Assembly: GCA_017506865.1 (NCBI GenBank)
Contig: JAFCMP010000002.1
Span: forward strand, 1,302,001 to 1,366,000
Source of the DNA: Tribonema minus
Taxonomy: Eukaryota > Sar > Xanthophyceae > Tribonematales > Tribonemataceae
DNA length: 64,000 nt
Reading direction: 5' to 3'
Shown here: in pieces, positions 32,384 through 44,044 of the stretch
Numbering within the stretch: position 1 is the first letter of the stretch
How the letters are laid out: each line of letters starts with the position of its first letter
Program-made: the position numbers and the translations under genes
Notes under the pieces: generated by a model
The model's input: only the letters and a program-made list of their open reading frames with translations
Told to the model about the DNA's origin: nothing
Databases searched by the model: none

Positions 32384-33856
32384 ATGTTGCTGCGAGGCTC
32401 CTGGGTGCCTGCGCTCATCGGCGCGGCACTCTGCGTGGCGGCTTTGCTGGTGTGCTCGTTGATGCGCCTGGCCTCGCTGCACGAGGAGCAGCGGCAGTCT
32501 CAGAGGCACACTGTAGGCCAGGTGCAGCGGATGCAGAACTTGGCGCACCAACTGCTGCAGCAGGTGGCGCAGGAGCAAGAAGTGCGCTTAGAGGGCCTTG
32601 AAAGGAAGCTGGAGCAGGCTCAGCAGCAGCAGCAGCAACTGCAGCAGCAGCAGCAGGAGCTGCGGCGGGAGGCTCAACAGCAGCACGAGCGCCAGCAGCA
32701 GCTGCATCTGCTCGAGCAACGCACATCGGAGCAGCAGCAGCAGCGGGCACGGTATGACGCATACGACAAGTACTCGCTCGGCTACATCGACAAGCAGGGG
32801 CATGTGATACCAGGGCCATTCCTGGACGCAAAGCTCTTCCTCTTGGGAGCTCAAATCACAACCCGCTATGACGACGACGACCACGTCTCCGTCACGCTGA
32901 TGGGGCTGCCTAAGGAGGCGGGATGGGATCCGTTCACCAACAGTGCGCTGCCTTTTGCGCTGGGAAGAAGCGAGGCGGAGCGCCAGGCGGTGCTCTCTCT
33001 GAAGGAGACCCTGCTGCCCAGGTCAGCCATGGGGGCATTTAACTTCAACTCTGACGCTCCTCTCAGTCACGCGCAGAGTGCAACCGACGTACACACGAGC
33101 CCGCTACAGCAGCTGCGACATGTGGTTTGTCTCGATATCCTCGTCCTGAAGTGCACCAGTCGGCAAAGTAGAAGCTGTCGGTAAAAGGAAATGCACATGA
33201 AGTCCATGCCTGCCGCTGGCACACACGCGGAAGCGTGTGCAAGTGACTCTCACATCGTAAATTTTCGAGAAGCATGTGCGAGTGACTCTCATATCGTTCT
33301 CTCTAAGTGGTCTAAATCCTAAGCCCTCCTTCACGTCAACCTGCGAATGCGTGTGCCACCGGCCTCGGCATGCGTTTGCAGTCGGCGCGACGGCCACCGC
33401 CAGCTTCACGCCCATTCAAAGCCCCTCCAAGCGCATCCTGACGCTTGCACGATGACAGCAGCCCCCCCTTGCCAAGCGCGCTCACCGCCCCCCCCCCCCC
33501 CCCCGCCCCCGCCTTCCCCCCTGACAGGCACCAGCTGCGCGAGCTGCAGCTCTCGTGCGTCGTGACACCGCTCCGCAGCGGCGGCGACAGCAGCGCTCCG
33601 CCGCCACCGCCGCTCACCGTGCCGCTCGTGTGGATCCCCACCGAGATCCACATCGACCCCAACCAGGTCGCGTCACGCGCGGTGTGGCAGTGCGACGTGT
33701 CCGCCGCCGTCTCCAAGACGGCGCTGCTGCTGCGCGCCGGCGCAGACGCGGACGCAACCCTCAACGTGACCATCGTCGCCGGCGGCGGCGGCGGCAATGG
33801 CGATGGTGGCGGCGGCAGCAGCGGCGGCGGAGGCGGAGGCGTCGGCGGCAGCGGCA

Positions 33857-33909
<53 letters not shown>

Positions 33910-36900
33910 AGCGGCGGCGGCGGCGCGCGCGTAGTTGCGGACCTGTCCCTGCCACTGCAGTACGGCGGCGTGGGCTACTCAGCAGCGCTCAACCCGACGC
34001 GCGCGCCGCTGGCGGCGCGGCGCGCGACGGTCGGGCTGTGCGCGGTGGGGGTGTACGGCGCAGGGCTAGCGCGCGCGCGCGAGTTTGTCGCGCACCACCT
34101 GCTGCTGGGCTTTGGCGTCATCTTCCTCGGTGAGTTCTGGTGGTGGCTGCCAACAAATTGCAGGACGGGTGATAGGACTGGGGTTGGTAGCAGTAGCAGC
34201 CATTTGCGAATGCAGTGCAAACCAGTCTGTGCTGCAGTAGGTGTAGAGGCTGGAGCTCGGTGTGTGCTTGCTTGCTGTAGATGTGCTGGCTGTAAATGTG
34301 CTTGCTATATGTGAGCTTGCTTGCTGTACATGTGCTTGCTATATGCGCATTTGCTCGCTGTATGTGTGCGCTTGCTGGCAACCGAGTGTGTCCTTGCTGG
34401 CATCTCTTGCTGGCATCTGATGCGCATCTCGGGCGTCTGCGATACAAAATACACAGGCGTGCACGTGGAGGACGGCGGCTTGGCGGCGGCGCGCGCGCTG
34501 CTGCGGCGGCACATCGACGCGGGCGAGGTCGTGCTGCTGCCACTGCACCGCGCCGCGCACTTCCCTGCGGCGCACGGCGCGAGCGAGACCGCCAAGATGG
34601 CCGCGTACAACGTGTGCCTCTACCACATGAAGGGCATCGGCCCCTACTTGGCGGTGTGGGATATAGACGAGTACCTGGTGTTGGGCGATGCGTCGCTGGC
34701 TGCGGACGCGGTCGTGACCCTCGTGGAGCGGGTGGAGAACGCGCAGTGCCCGGACTGGTGCTTCCTGACGTTTCCGTCGCAGTACGTGTACGCACGGGAC
34801 CTGAGTGTCGACCGCACAGGTGAAGTGCGGCTTCCGAGCGAGAATATATGTGTAGAGTAGCTGTAGTGAAGGCTGCTGCAACTGCACCTACTGTTGCGTA
34901 TTCAATGGGCACTATTGTGGAAAGAGCTGCGCGGGTTTCAGCAGCGCCATCGCCTGACGCAGGGCTTTCCACATGCAGTGACGTTTCCGTGCGCGGCCTC
35001 GGCGCCAACTTCAAAGGCGAATCATTGCGCTACGCTACGCCTGTGCGCCTCTTCTTGTCTGCCGCTGACGGTCGCTCGTAGCGCGTGCACCCGGGTTTCG
35101 CGTGAACATTACAATAGCCCTGTGCGTGCACCCGCAAGCATACATCGCCGGACAGATGCTCTGCGCATTCAGCACTCGTCGCAGCGCAAGCCTGGCGCGG
35201 AGGCAAAGCTGGCACCATATGACGCACCGCGTGCGCTGTACACTCTGACTCTGAGCTCGGCTGCACGCATTGACGCCGCTGCTGGTCTCTCTTTCGAGCC
35301 GCGCTGTGGCGGCTTGTGGCGCGACGCTCACATCACTGCCGTTGCATTCAGAACACATGGGGGGACGTGCTAACTTTAGATCGACCGTGTCATTTGTTTC
35401 TGTCGCCGCCACTGCCGACGCTCGTTGCGTCCAGTTGGCGTGCGTCAATTGTGCCTCCCCTTCTGCAACTGTTACCCCCTAAGGCTTCGGCAGGACCCTC
35501 GACCTCACATGCCCCCCCCCCCCCCCCCCCCCCCACCCTCCCCCGCAACTGCCACCCCCCCAGGGTACAACGGCGTCGACTTCACCGCCGCGCAGCCGCC
35601 GCAGCCGGACCTGCAGTGGGCCTGGGAGAAATCCATACTGCGCACCAAGAATGTGTGGGTAGGGGGGTTTCACTACGGGGGCGCGTGCCGCAACCGCGAC
35701 ACTGATCCGTATACGTTCTCCGGCGGACCGGGCTGCTGGATACGCGACGGGGCGGCAGCGCGCATGCAGCACTTCTACAACATGAACTTCCACAGGGAGC
35801 AGGCGGAGGGCGCAGAGGAGTTCCCGGAGAGCGTGTACGCGGCGCACTACTGGGAGCGCGTGCGCAGGTATGTATTTCATTCATGCATGATGTGTCTGTA
35901 CTTCAACTTGAAGTACGTGAAATGCGGGGGTGGGTGGATCTTCATGCGCATCGGGGCAGCGCCTACGCGGCGCACTACTGGGAGCGCGTGCGCAGGTATG
36001 TATGGAAACGAATCAAAGGATCGCAGAGCTCTAGGTGACAAGGTGTGATCAGCCGCAAGTGCCTTCCAGCAATAACCGTGGTCGCCGCTGCTGCAGTCAT
36101 TGGCCACGAGCCAAACAGCGCCGCCATATCCACAGTAGTCGGAAGACTTCTGTGTGCAAGCTTTTTACCGTTCGAGGCAGGGGTGTTCAGTATATATGTA
36201 TGCTATGCATGCACGTACTTCAACTTGAAGTATGTGAAGCCGGGGATTACGTGGGGTGAGCATGCGTGTTGGGGGGTAGGGGTGGGTGCACATGCGTTCC
36301 TGTTTGTGTAGGTACACATGCGCACGCCAGGGGGGAGGTACATTTGACCAGACTTTGAAGGCGTTCACAAGACACATGTAGATTCTGCTTGCAAGCTGGA
36401 CATCCACCATCTGGGCTTTTTGTGCCCTAAGTGAGAATTGAGAATAGGTTACATGTGACCTACATGCGCCGGGTGTATGAGGGTGGGTATGTACGCATCT
36501 GGAGGTAGGGGTCGACATGCATGCATGTGCATTCGAGTGGGTATGTTTGCAGGTGCGAATTGGGGCGATCTGGGGGAAAGGTACATGCCATGGGGTCAGG
36601 CATGTAGTGCATGCGCATTCAGGTATGTAGCTATACAGGCTTGTCGTGACGCGCAGCCCTCATTGGCGTGCGCGCGCAGCCAGGAGCTTGCGCAGTTGCG
36701 GCGAGGTCACACACAGTGTCCAGTGAGCCCTAACCCTAACTCTAACCCTAATGTTGCACAGCGTCGGCAAGTCTACATGCTGAGGCGGACAAGGTGACGG
36801 GCTCGCGCAGAGAGGGCAGGTATGCTGCATAGCACTGGGAGCGTGCGCGCGCACCGCATGTGCGCACGTGACCTCACACCGTTGACCGCTTCCGCACTTA

Positions 36901-37162
36901 TGTGGCGGCACGCGTGCGCCGCGAATCGTGCAGTCTTGCGGCCCCCCCGCCTCGTCCTTCTGCATGCCGAACATTCCGAGCATGCACGCTGTAGCCAAAA
37001 GCTCAAGCAGCAACTTCAACAGCAGCAGGTAGCCGCTTGACAACTTGAATGACAAGACGCTGCTGAGCCGTGCTGCCCCCCCCCTTCCCCCCCCCCCCCC
37101 CCCGCCGCAGGTACCTCTACGAGCGCCAGGTGGCGGAGCGCGGCGTCGGCGACTACATTTAA
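32384..37162 (+). CDS. GT92-like glycosyltransferase, 5 exons, 652 aa
   Basis: Predicted Golgi type II glycosyltransferase of the DUF23/GT92 superfamily. Exons: 32384-33021, 33528-34129, 34457-34819, 35564-35867, 37111-37162, all in phase (653 codons with stop). Exon 1 encodes a membrane anchor (about residues 8-27) and a Gln-rich coiled-coil stem (about 45-130). Exon 2 carries a poly-Gly insert of about 35 residues and then YGAGLARAREFVAHHLLLGF. Exon 3 has AAYNVCLYHMKGIGPYLAVW followed by DIDEYL (about residues 482-487), matching the family's QxxxxNxCL and D-x-DE motifs. Exon 4 has RTKNVWVGGFHYGG and the HYWERVRR end; exon 5 is only 52 nt. Introns 1, 3 and 4 end in long C tracts. Confidence 0.87.
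33485..33527 (+). promoter_or_regulatory. Poly-C pyrimidine tract before GT92 exon 2
   Basis: A C run of about 17 nt followed by GCCCCCGCCTTCCCCCCTGACAG. Comparable C-rich acceptors precede exons at 9384, 17927, 21676, 35564, 37111 and 45905. Confidence 0.75.
33778..33926 (+). repeat. GGC trinucleotide expansion in GT92 exon 2
   Basis: About 150 nt, nearly all GGC with scattered AGC/GGA, encoding a Gly/Ser run inside the coding exon; the frame is kept on both sides. Confidence 0.9.
34240..34400 (+). repeat. TGTGCTTGCT microrepeat in GT92 intron 2
   Basis: Irregular repeats of GTGCTTGCTTGCTGTA and GTGCTTGCTATATG fill the middle of the intron. Confidence 0.75.
35820..36006 (+). repeat. GT92 exon 4 donor-side copy
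   Basis: The exon 4 end (GCGGCGCACTACTGGGAGCG, then CGTGCGCAGGTATGTAT) is repeated exactly at about 35967-36005, so two identical donors lie 135 bp apart. Between them is a palindromic TACTTCAACTTGAAGTA. Confidence 0.9.
36004..36120 (+). repeat. Dispersed intron repeat (about 115 bp), copy 3
   Basis: GT92 intron 4 block starting GGAAACGAATCAAAGGATCG and containing GCAAGTGCCTTCCAGCAATA; closest to the copy at 9711. It begins directly after the duplicated exon 4 donor. Confidence 0.75.
36408..36450 (+). repeat. Dispersed hairpin-like motif, copy 4
   Basis: TCTGGGCTTTTTGTGCCCTA, then AGTGAGAATTGAGAA, in GT92 intron 4; compare 7061-7105. Confidence 0.55.
36727..36752 (+). repeat. CCCTAA tract in GT92 intron 4
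   Basis: CCCTAACCCTAACTCTAACC. Confidence 0.75.
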
Positions 37163-37908
37163 AACTTGCAGGGAACGTTTTCCCGCGCAAGCGTCCGCAG
37201 CTCAGTCGGCAACACGACACGGCATTATTCTTGGACTGCTGCGTTGTTGGTGCTCAAACCAAACGAGGGGGGTGGGGGGGCGGGGGTGGAGCACTGCTTC
37301 ACTTCGGAACTGAGCGTCGTCTGCGATGGCTGACCACTGTTGCAGCAAGACCGTGAGCATGACGCTCGCCATGTGTGCTGGCGCTGGCCGGCCGCGTATG
37401 TACATAGGAGGCACAAAATCGGAGCCAGAGACTTCTTTCTGGAGAGAGTCTCTGGCGTCATCGGGAGCGCCTCACAAAGACCGCAATGAATCATTGTAAA
37501 TGGTACTGCTGAAGCGTTATACAGCAGCCTGAGTTGTGAAATGGTGTGGCTGTATTTCTTGACCATGATACCGCTGAAGTGTTGCACAACAGCCTTGTGT
37601 CTGCATTTTGCATTCAAGGTTGTGCGTTGTGGCACGCGTTGCATGCGGCCGTGTTCTGTGTGTGACCTGGCGCAATCAGGGCGCTGAGCGCTGTCACCGC
37701 ACTGCGCATCATCACCAACACTGCATGTACATCAGAAATGCGTGCGCACACGAGAGTGCTCGTGGGCACGGAAAAGGGCCCACAGTCTTCCTTGCTTGTC
37801 CAAGGAACGTTATTTATTGTGTCCGTGCTGCACGACCCAGCGACGTGCAGCGTCAACTGGGCAACATGAACCACAGCAGTCACAACTTCAACAACCTAAA
37901 TACAAACT
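37163..37908. other. Intergenic, short tandem duplication
   Basis: No gene seen. 37497-37605 contains a diverged duplication of about 65 bp (GTACTGCTGAAGCGTTATAC and GATACCGCTGAAGTGTTGCA). CATTCAAGGTTGTGCG at about 37610 also occurs at about 27630. Confidence 0.4.
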
Positions 37909-38892
37909 TCAGTTGGGCAGCGGCGCCAGCGCCACCGTAACCGTATGCCAGCCCCTGCCCTCGAGGTGCACGAGCGCAGCACCAGCAGCGCTCAGCATGC
38001 CGCCGCTGCTGCCGCCGCCGCTGCTGCCGCTGCCGCCGCAGCCGTTGCAGCCCACTGCCACCAACTCCACCTCAACAGCGGAGTGCGTGTACGGCAAACC
38101 CGTTATCAGCAAGGGCGCTGCTGCCGCGACAGGCTTGAGTGGCGCTGCGGCCGCCGCAGCGTGTGCGCGACAGTCAGCGCTGCCACCGCCGCCGCTGCTC
38201 AATGTGCGCGCAACTGCTGGCAGCGCCGCCGCGGTTAGCTGCGAGCAGCAAATAGGGGCTGCTGCAGCTGCGCTGTCGCTGGAAATCACGGCGGCGCGCG
38301 GTGTGGCAGCTGCCAGAGCGGAGCCTGCCAGCGGCGCCTGCGTCGCAGCAGCCATGCGGCACGCGCAGTGCGCAGCGGCGGGATTGCTAGCAGCAGCAGC
38401 GGCAGCAGCGGGCGCAGCCGCAGCGCCGCCCCCTTCTGCCTCGACGCAAGCGCCAGCCCCTCGCAAACCCTTACTATGCACAGAACACCCGCTGCTGCCG
38501 CCACGCACGCCTGAATCTGGCGGCGACGCCGACAGCGGCGGCGGCACCGCTGCTGCTGCCGCCAGAAACGCGGCGCACGCGGACAGCGCCGCGGCCAGCA
38601 CCCGAATGACATTAATATGTACAGAGTGCGCGGCGGAGCGCGCGCGCTGCGCCGCCGGCGCCGCCCGCAGCAGCGCTCGAGCGCGGAGGCGCCGCGACAG
38701 CGCCGCAGCGCGCGCCGCCGCCGCGCGCGCGCGCGCGTCAATGCGCGCGTCGCCCTGCACACAGCGGCGTCGACGAGGACGTGGAGCGCTGCCACGTGGC
38801 ACATCAGCAGCGCTCCGCAGGATGGCTGCAGCGGCCGGAGCAGGCGCAGATGTGGTGGCGTCGGCGTCGGCGGCGCTGGTGCTGGCGTCTGA
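37909..38892 (-). CDS. Possible Ala-rich membrane or secreted protein, last exon, function unknown
   Basis: A minus-strand frame opens after a CCTCAG acceptor near 38892 and runs to a stop at 37909-37911. It contains a hydrophobic VIRVLAAALSACAAFLAA stretch and ends with a beta-rich SAVEVELVAVGC and HLEGRGWHTVTVALAPLPN segment. In favour of this strand, the sequence around the presumed acceptor is duplicated about 160-170 bp upstream on the minus strand (near 39060), as in the other genes here. The opposite strand is also open (37742-38905) and cannot be excluded. No domain is recognised. Confidence 0.4.
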   Translation of the reverse strand, partial: SDASTSAADADATTSAPAPAAAAILRSAADVPRGSAPRPRRRRCVQGDARIDARARAAAARAAALSRRLRARALLRAAPAAQRARSAAHSVHINVIRVLAAALSACAAFLAAAAAVPPPLSASPPDSGVRGGSSGCSVHSKGLRGAGACVEAEGGGAAAAPAAAAAAASNPAAAHCACRMAAATQAPLAGSALAAATPRAAVISSDSAAAAAPICCSQLTAAALPAVARTLSSGGGGSADCRAHAAAAAAPLKPVAAAAPLLITGLPYTHSAVEVELVAVGCNGCGGSGSSGGGSSGGMLSAAGAALVHLEGRGWHTVTVALAPLPN

Positions 38893-39190
38893 GGCGTGGG
38901 GATGATGCGCACAGAGGGGGGGTGGACGGTGACGCCGCGCTGTAGAATGGTGAAACGCACTATCAGTTGACGGCAGTGATGCGCAAGACGGCCGCGGCGG
39001 CCACGACAGGCGCATTTGCGGTGGCGGAGGCGGCGGCGGCGTTGGTGCTGGTGTCTGAGGTATGGGGGAGACGCGCATGGAGTCGGGGTGAGCCGGCGTA
39101 CGCCGGACTGTAGAATGGTGAAGCACGTTATTTAGTTGGCGGCGACAGAGGGATGCGCGCTCGCAGTGTGGCTGAACCTGTGCGGTGGTG
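38850..39190 (-). repeat. Tandem duplication of about 170 bp upstream of the ambiguous ORF
   Basis: GTAGAATGGTGAAACGCACT (38942) and GTAGAATGGTGAAGCACGTT (39111), GGCGCTGGTGCTGGCGTCTG (38870) and GCGTTGGTGCTGGTGTCTGA (39038), in the same order and spacing. Confidence 0.8.
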
Positions 39191-39763
39191 CAGCAGGGTA
39201 TGCACGCATGTGAGGTGAAGGTGCGCCGGAGGTGCATCTGCGGTGTGATTGCGTCTGTGCTGCGATGCTGCAAGGTAGGCTTCAAGCCCGATGACTCTTG
39301 AAACTGCTCTTTCGGCAGTGCTGACCCACGTGTGGGGGGGCGGACCATGGCATGGCGGTACATGAGGATCATGCAACAAACACCTGATTTTATGGCAGTG
39401 AGGGCGAGGGCCAATTATTCGCCTCTGCAGCCCGCACTCGCTTTCAGTTTTGAGGACTCACGGAATATTGGCGTATGCAACGGTTGCGACAGACACAATG
39501 TGTGAAGAAGGAAGTATTCACACACCGCTTCCACTATGTACACTTCTAAGTGGTTGAAGTTGAAGTATGAGAGCACAGGCTCAGTGTGCGGCACAGCGGG
39601 GCTTCAAACCCCAGGCACCGCACCCAACCCTTTTTGTAGAGTTTTTATTTACTGACTGGCATCAGCCACGCAACTGACACCACCCTTCAATGGCCTCGAT
39701 TGCCGAACGCCACAACTCTTCCACATCTGTAGCGAGTCTGCCAGCACCACATAAACGTGTCAC

Positions 39764-40715
39764 TCATCGCTTGCCGGCGCCTGCCGAATGCATACAACGA
39801 GCGAGCAGCACCTGACTCACCGCAGGCACAAGCGGCGCCGCGCCGCCGCCGAGCTGCGCGCAGTCGCCGCCCGCGTGCGCCAGCGGCGCGCGCGCCGCCG
39901 CCGTGCGCCCCTTCCTCCCCGCAGCAGCAGCAGCAGCAGCGCTCTGAGCGCGGTGCACCTTGCTGACAAAGCGCCGAGAGCGCAGCAGCAGCTCGTTGAG
40001 CTTCTGTTCGTCGGGCGCGGGACTGCGCGCTGCTGATGCTGAGCATTGGCGCAGTGGCTGCTGGCCGCGCGCGCTGCCGACGCTGCCGCAGGCGCTGCTG
40101 CTGCTGCCGCTGTCGTCCCAGTGCACACGCGGCGCCGCCGCCGCGCTGTGCCGCTGCGGCTGCATGTGCTGCTGCTGTGCTGCTGACGGCCGCTGCTGCG
40201 CGCTGGATGGCGGTACAGCAGCACCATTGGAGGCGCTGCCTTCGTAACAGTGATGGGCTGTGTCGGTGTCAACCGCCGGCTTACTGGTACCGCGCTTCCC
40301 TACAGTAGAGGATGGTGCTGGTGATGCAGATGGACCGTTGTGTAACCCAGATGCTGGCCCTGTGACCGCTGCTGCCGCTGATACTGTCGACACCATTGGA
40401 AGGTGTGGTGTCATGTCAGTGCTGCCGACAGTGTGCCTGCGGGAGGCGACACGAATTTTTAGACAGCCCATTAAGTGTCACTGACTGCGACATGTGCACC
40501 GGCACCGCACGCAGGCAAGGTACATATATAATGCAGCCAGCAACATTGCAAATCACTTGCAGCACTCACCTCAAGAGCTTGCGGTCGTGGTATACTGCAT
40601 CATGATGGACCTTGTGCAGCTGCCGTTGCTGTTGGCGCAGCTGTTGCTCTTCGCGTACTTTGGTCTCCGCCACCCTACGCAGTGCATCCAGGTGTTCGGA
40701 CACGTCCACGGGCAT
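39764..40715 (-). CDS. Small coiled-coil protein, 2 exons, 272 aa, function unknown
   Basis: Exons (minus): 40715-40570 and 40436-39764, total 819 nt in frame; donor GTGAGT, acceptor CCTCCCGCAG. Exon 1 starts at an ATG and encodes MPVDVSEHLDALRRVAETKV followed by a Gln/Arg-rich coiled coil to about residue 49. The centre is Ser/Ala/Gln-rich and probably disordered. A second charged helix (EQKLNELLLRSRRFVSKVHR) lies in the last third. I do not recognise the family; cytoskeletal or centrosomal coiled-coil proteins look like this, but that is only a resemblance. The intron is just 133 bp and lacks junction copies. Confidence 0.6.
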
Positions 40716-41621
40716 GGCTGCCGCCTCGTGTGCCGTTATTGAGAGATGTCAATACTGCGAACACATGTTCGGGTCTACTACTGTGTACCCAGAGTATCAA
40801 GGTGCCACAGCAGAAGGCGTTGGGCCCGTGACGATGGCGATGAGACTGCAATCGCCTGCCAGCCCGCCGCCCGCCACCCTGTGCTGCGGTCACACCCCAC
40901 ACAACTCACGTTCTTGAATTTGCCTAGAGCCCAAGTTCAAGAGGATCGATCGTACGTAGCACTCGCTTGCACACACTGGATCGACAGGCTGAGACTTCAG
41001 ACGAGCAAAAACAGAGACAGCGTCCGGCAGGCATCTGCTGGGCAATTCCATTTCTCGCGCAGGTGAGACAGGCAAGGCGCGCTGGCTATTTTGATGATGA
41101 CAGAATTTCAATGGATTTCGGGGTCAACCTCTGCACTCGGAAGCTGGTCGTACATGGCTAGGGCGAGGCACGTCTGGCAAGATTTCCAGAGTCTAAGATT
41201 GCAACGCAGGCGGCTGCACTGCTTACACTAGCTTGCGCCGGCATGTGTGTGTGTCGTTGCTGTTGGAAATCCAGTGGTTGCACATGGAGCACCGGGCCCT
41301 GTTGGCGCCGCTTCCGCCGATCCGCGATGCATAGACTGCTCCATATGCCAGTCTCTTACCGTGCCACAATTGTTGCACAGGCTTCGCTGCGTGCGTGTGT
41401 GCAGCCGAGCATGTGTGCGATTTTGAGGAATGGGGGCGGGAATCACAGATTTACGCCGCAACGCGGATCCCGCACTGCATCGATCCCCCTCGGTAATGTC
41501 AGCACCAGAGTCCTCGCCGATTTTTCTCACAAAGCACATCAATTGTTTGTGGCTTGCTCTGTTTTCCCTCCTGCAGCGATCCCCTGTGGCTGGCATAACG
41601 TCCAGCGCCATCGCCTGCAGC
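40716..41621. other. Intergenic or 5' region, no gene seen
   Basis: Short ORFs only. It separates the divergent starts of the coiled-coil gene (minus) and the Zn(II)2Cys6 gene (plus), so both promoters probably lie here. Confidence 0.4.
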
Positions 41622-44044
41622 ATGAACAGCAATCCTCTCATCAGAGCCCGCTCCATCAGCATGGAAGAGGATGCCATGCACTGCGCATCCTTCATGGATG
41701 TGGTGGAGTGCAAGCCCACTTTCAAGCCACGCGAGGCCTGTGGAAACCCATCGGTGCATCGCAGAGCAGTGCACGTCAACGGAGGCACCGGCAATGCCAG
41801 TGCACGCCCTCTGTCGCCTGCGAAGCGCCTGAAGCAGCACACTTTCGAACTTCAAGAAAAACTTCAAGATGAAAGCGAGCAGCGGCGCAGCCCCCAATGC
41901 ACAGTTGTTGACGCCAACGCCAGCGGCAATCAATCACAGAATGCGCAGCACCTGGGGTCTCCTTTCAGCAACAAAGGTGGCGGCGACGCAGTGCAGCACG
42001 TGAAGCGCCAGAGCCCACCGTTCGGTCCGCTAGTGGCGCGGCCGGTCCTGTCGCCACTGGTGCCGCAGGCGTCTCCGCTGCTGCTGCCGCCGCCGTTGCA
42101 GCTAGCGGCTGCGCCGTCATCGCAGCTGGGGGGTGAAAGCCACTCGGCGCACAGGCAGGAGCGGCCACAGCAGCAGCAGCAGCAGGAAGACATGCAGGTA
42201 GAAGAGCCTGACTTGCAGCCTTCAAACACACCGCAGCAGCAACAGCGGCCGCGGCGGCAGCAGCAGCAGAAACCACCACAGGTGCAGTCGGCCAGCTCAG
42301 CGGCATTGCCGCCGCCGCCGCCGCAGCAGCACGAGCAGCGCAGCAAGAAGCACCTCTGGCAGCAGCAGCAGCGTCGGCAGGAGCAGGAGGCGCGCCGCGC
42401 GGAGCTGCAGCGGCAAGCCGAGCAGCAGCAGCAGCAGCGGCAGCAGCAGGAGGAGGAGGAGGAGTTGCAGCAGCAGGAGCAGGAGAGCGATGCGCAGCAG
42501 GAAGACAGCGCTCAGCAGCAGCAGCAGCAGCAGGGCTCAGCAAGGGGAGCGGAAGGGGCGGCAATAGTGGTAGAGGGGCGGCGCTTCGGTCCCAACGGCG
42601 AGGAGCAGTACCGGCGCAAGAACTGCGACGAGTGCGTGCGGAAGAAGGTGAGCGCTGTCACAGTGCAATGAGCACTTGTGTCGTTGGCACCCGCCAACAT
42701 GCAATCATAGCGCTGACGGCCCTGAAGCAACGTGGCAGAGTGGGACACCCAAGGTGGACCCAATGCAGAAGTGCAGAACAGCACTTGAAGACCAGGACAG
42801 GCTGGGTTTGCAAAGAAGTGATTTTTGTGTAGGTGCTTGTGCAAGTGGAGATACAGTCCTGATGCAGGGTAGGAGCAGTGCTGGACTGGTGTTGGACCAG
42901 CCCATGGTGGACTAACAGTAGCAACTCCATGTAACGAGAGCTTGCGCAGGATGTATACACATGCAAGTAGGGCATGTAGGTACCATATATCTGTCGAGCA
43001 CAACCGATGAGAAGGTCTGTAGGCCCTAGACGATGTGGCCATTTCTCACCTCAAATATGCACAGTCTCGCTCACGACAGCAGTCACGTCTGTAAGTGGCG
43101 CATCTGGACACAGGGGCTCCGCAGAGGAGCGGTGTGCGGTAGCAGCCACTGTGACCCGCATCATCGATACACAAGTATGCCAGCGCAAGTTGTACTTACT
43201 GTTGCAGTAGCACCCCTTGTGTGCAAACGTAACTGCCAGAGCATGCACGTCCACAGCATATTGAATGAGCGCTGCCTCTGACAGCAATCATGCCCCTACC
43301 CCGCCCCCGTCCGCCGCGCCCCGCACGCAGATCAAGTGCAACGGCTGCCAGCCGTGCTGCATGTGCCTGCGCAAGTCGCTCTCGTGCACGTACTCGTACA
43401 AGCAGAAGCCGGGCCCTAAGGTGCGCGCGCCCGTTGCCGTCGGAGGCAGCGGCGCGCTCGGCGCCCACGCGTCGCATCCCGCAGCCACGCAGCGCTCGCA
43501 GCGCGGCAACCGGCGGCCGCCGTCGCGCTACGACTCGGAGGACGTGCAGACGTCGCTGCCCACCATGGCAACGGCGCCCGCGCCGGAAGCCGCGCGCGGC
43601 AGCGCGAGCCGCAGCACCAGCAGCAGCAGCAGCGTCGGCAGCGGCAGCACCAGCGGCGGCGACAGCAGCGGCAGCAGCGGCGACGGGCGCGGCGGCGGGG
43701 CCGGCGGACGGGGCCGACGCGCCGCGCAGCAGCAGCAGCAGCAGGAGCACGGGAAGCTCGCTGTTTGCCTGCTGCCGTCGCTGCGCACATTTCAAAATGG
43801 CTTCAGGGGCGGCAGCAGCAGCAGCAGCAGCAGGGCACAGGACGGGTGCATGGCAGCGGTGGCGGGAACGGCGCCCGTGACGCCGGCAGCAGCGGAAGCG
43901 GCGGCGACGGAAGGCGCAGCCGCTGGCAGCGCGGTGCTGTTCGTGGAGCGCGCGTGCAAGGAGGAGGGCATACCGCTGGAGGTGACGCACGCGCTGCTGC
44001 AGCTCAAGCACAGCCACGAGGCGGCGTCGCCAGTGAGGCTATGA
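41622..44044 (+). CDS. Zn(II)2Cys6 binuclear-cluster transcription factor, 2 exons, 579 aa
   Basis: Predicted nuclear DNA-binding regulator. Exons: 41622-42647 and 43331-44044. Joining them gives NCDECVRKK-IKCNGCQPCC, and the six cysteines C335, C338, C345, C351, C354, C361 fit CX2CX6CX5CX2CX6C exactly; the intron splits the cluster between KK and IK. The N-terminal half is Gln-rich (long CAG-type runs, about residues 185-320), resembling an activation domain. The C-terminal part is Ser/Gly-rich and ends with ACKEEGIPLEVTHALLQLKH, probably a conserved helix. The first ATG after a CTGCAG was chosen as start; the frame is open upstream to 41430, so an earlier start or exon is possible. This cluster type is best known in fungi. 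Confidence 0.85.

Noticed and set aside
33555..33911. Arg-rich plus-strand ORF over GT92 exon 2
   Set aside because: Out-of-frame reading of the GGC repeat.
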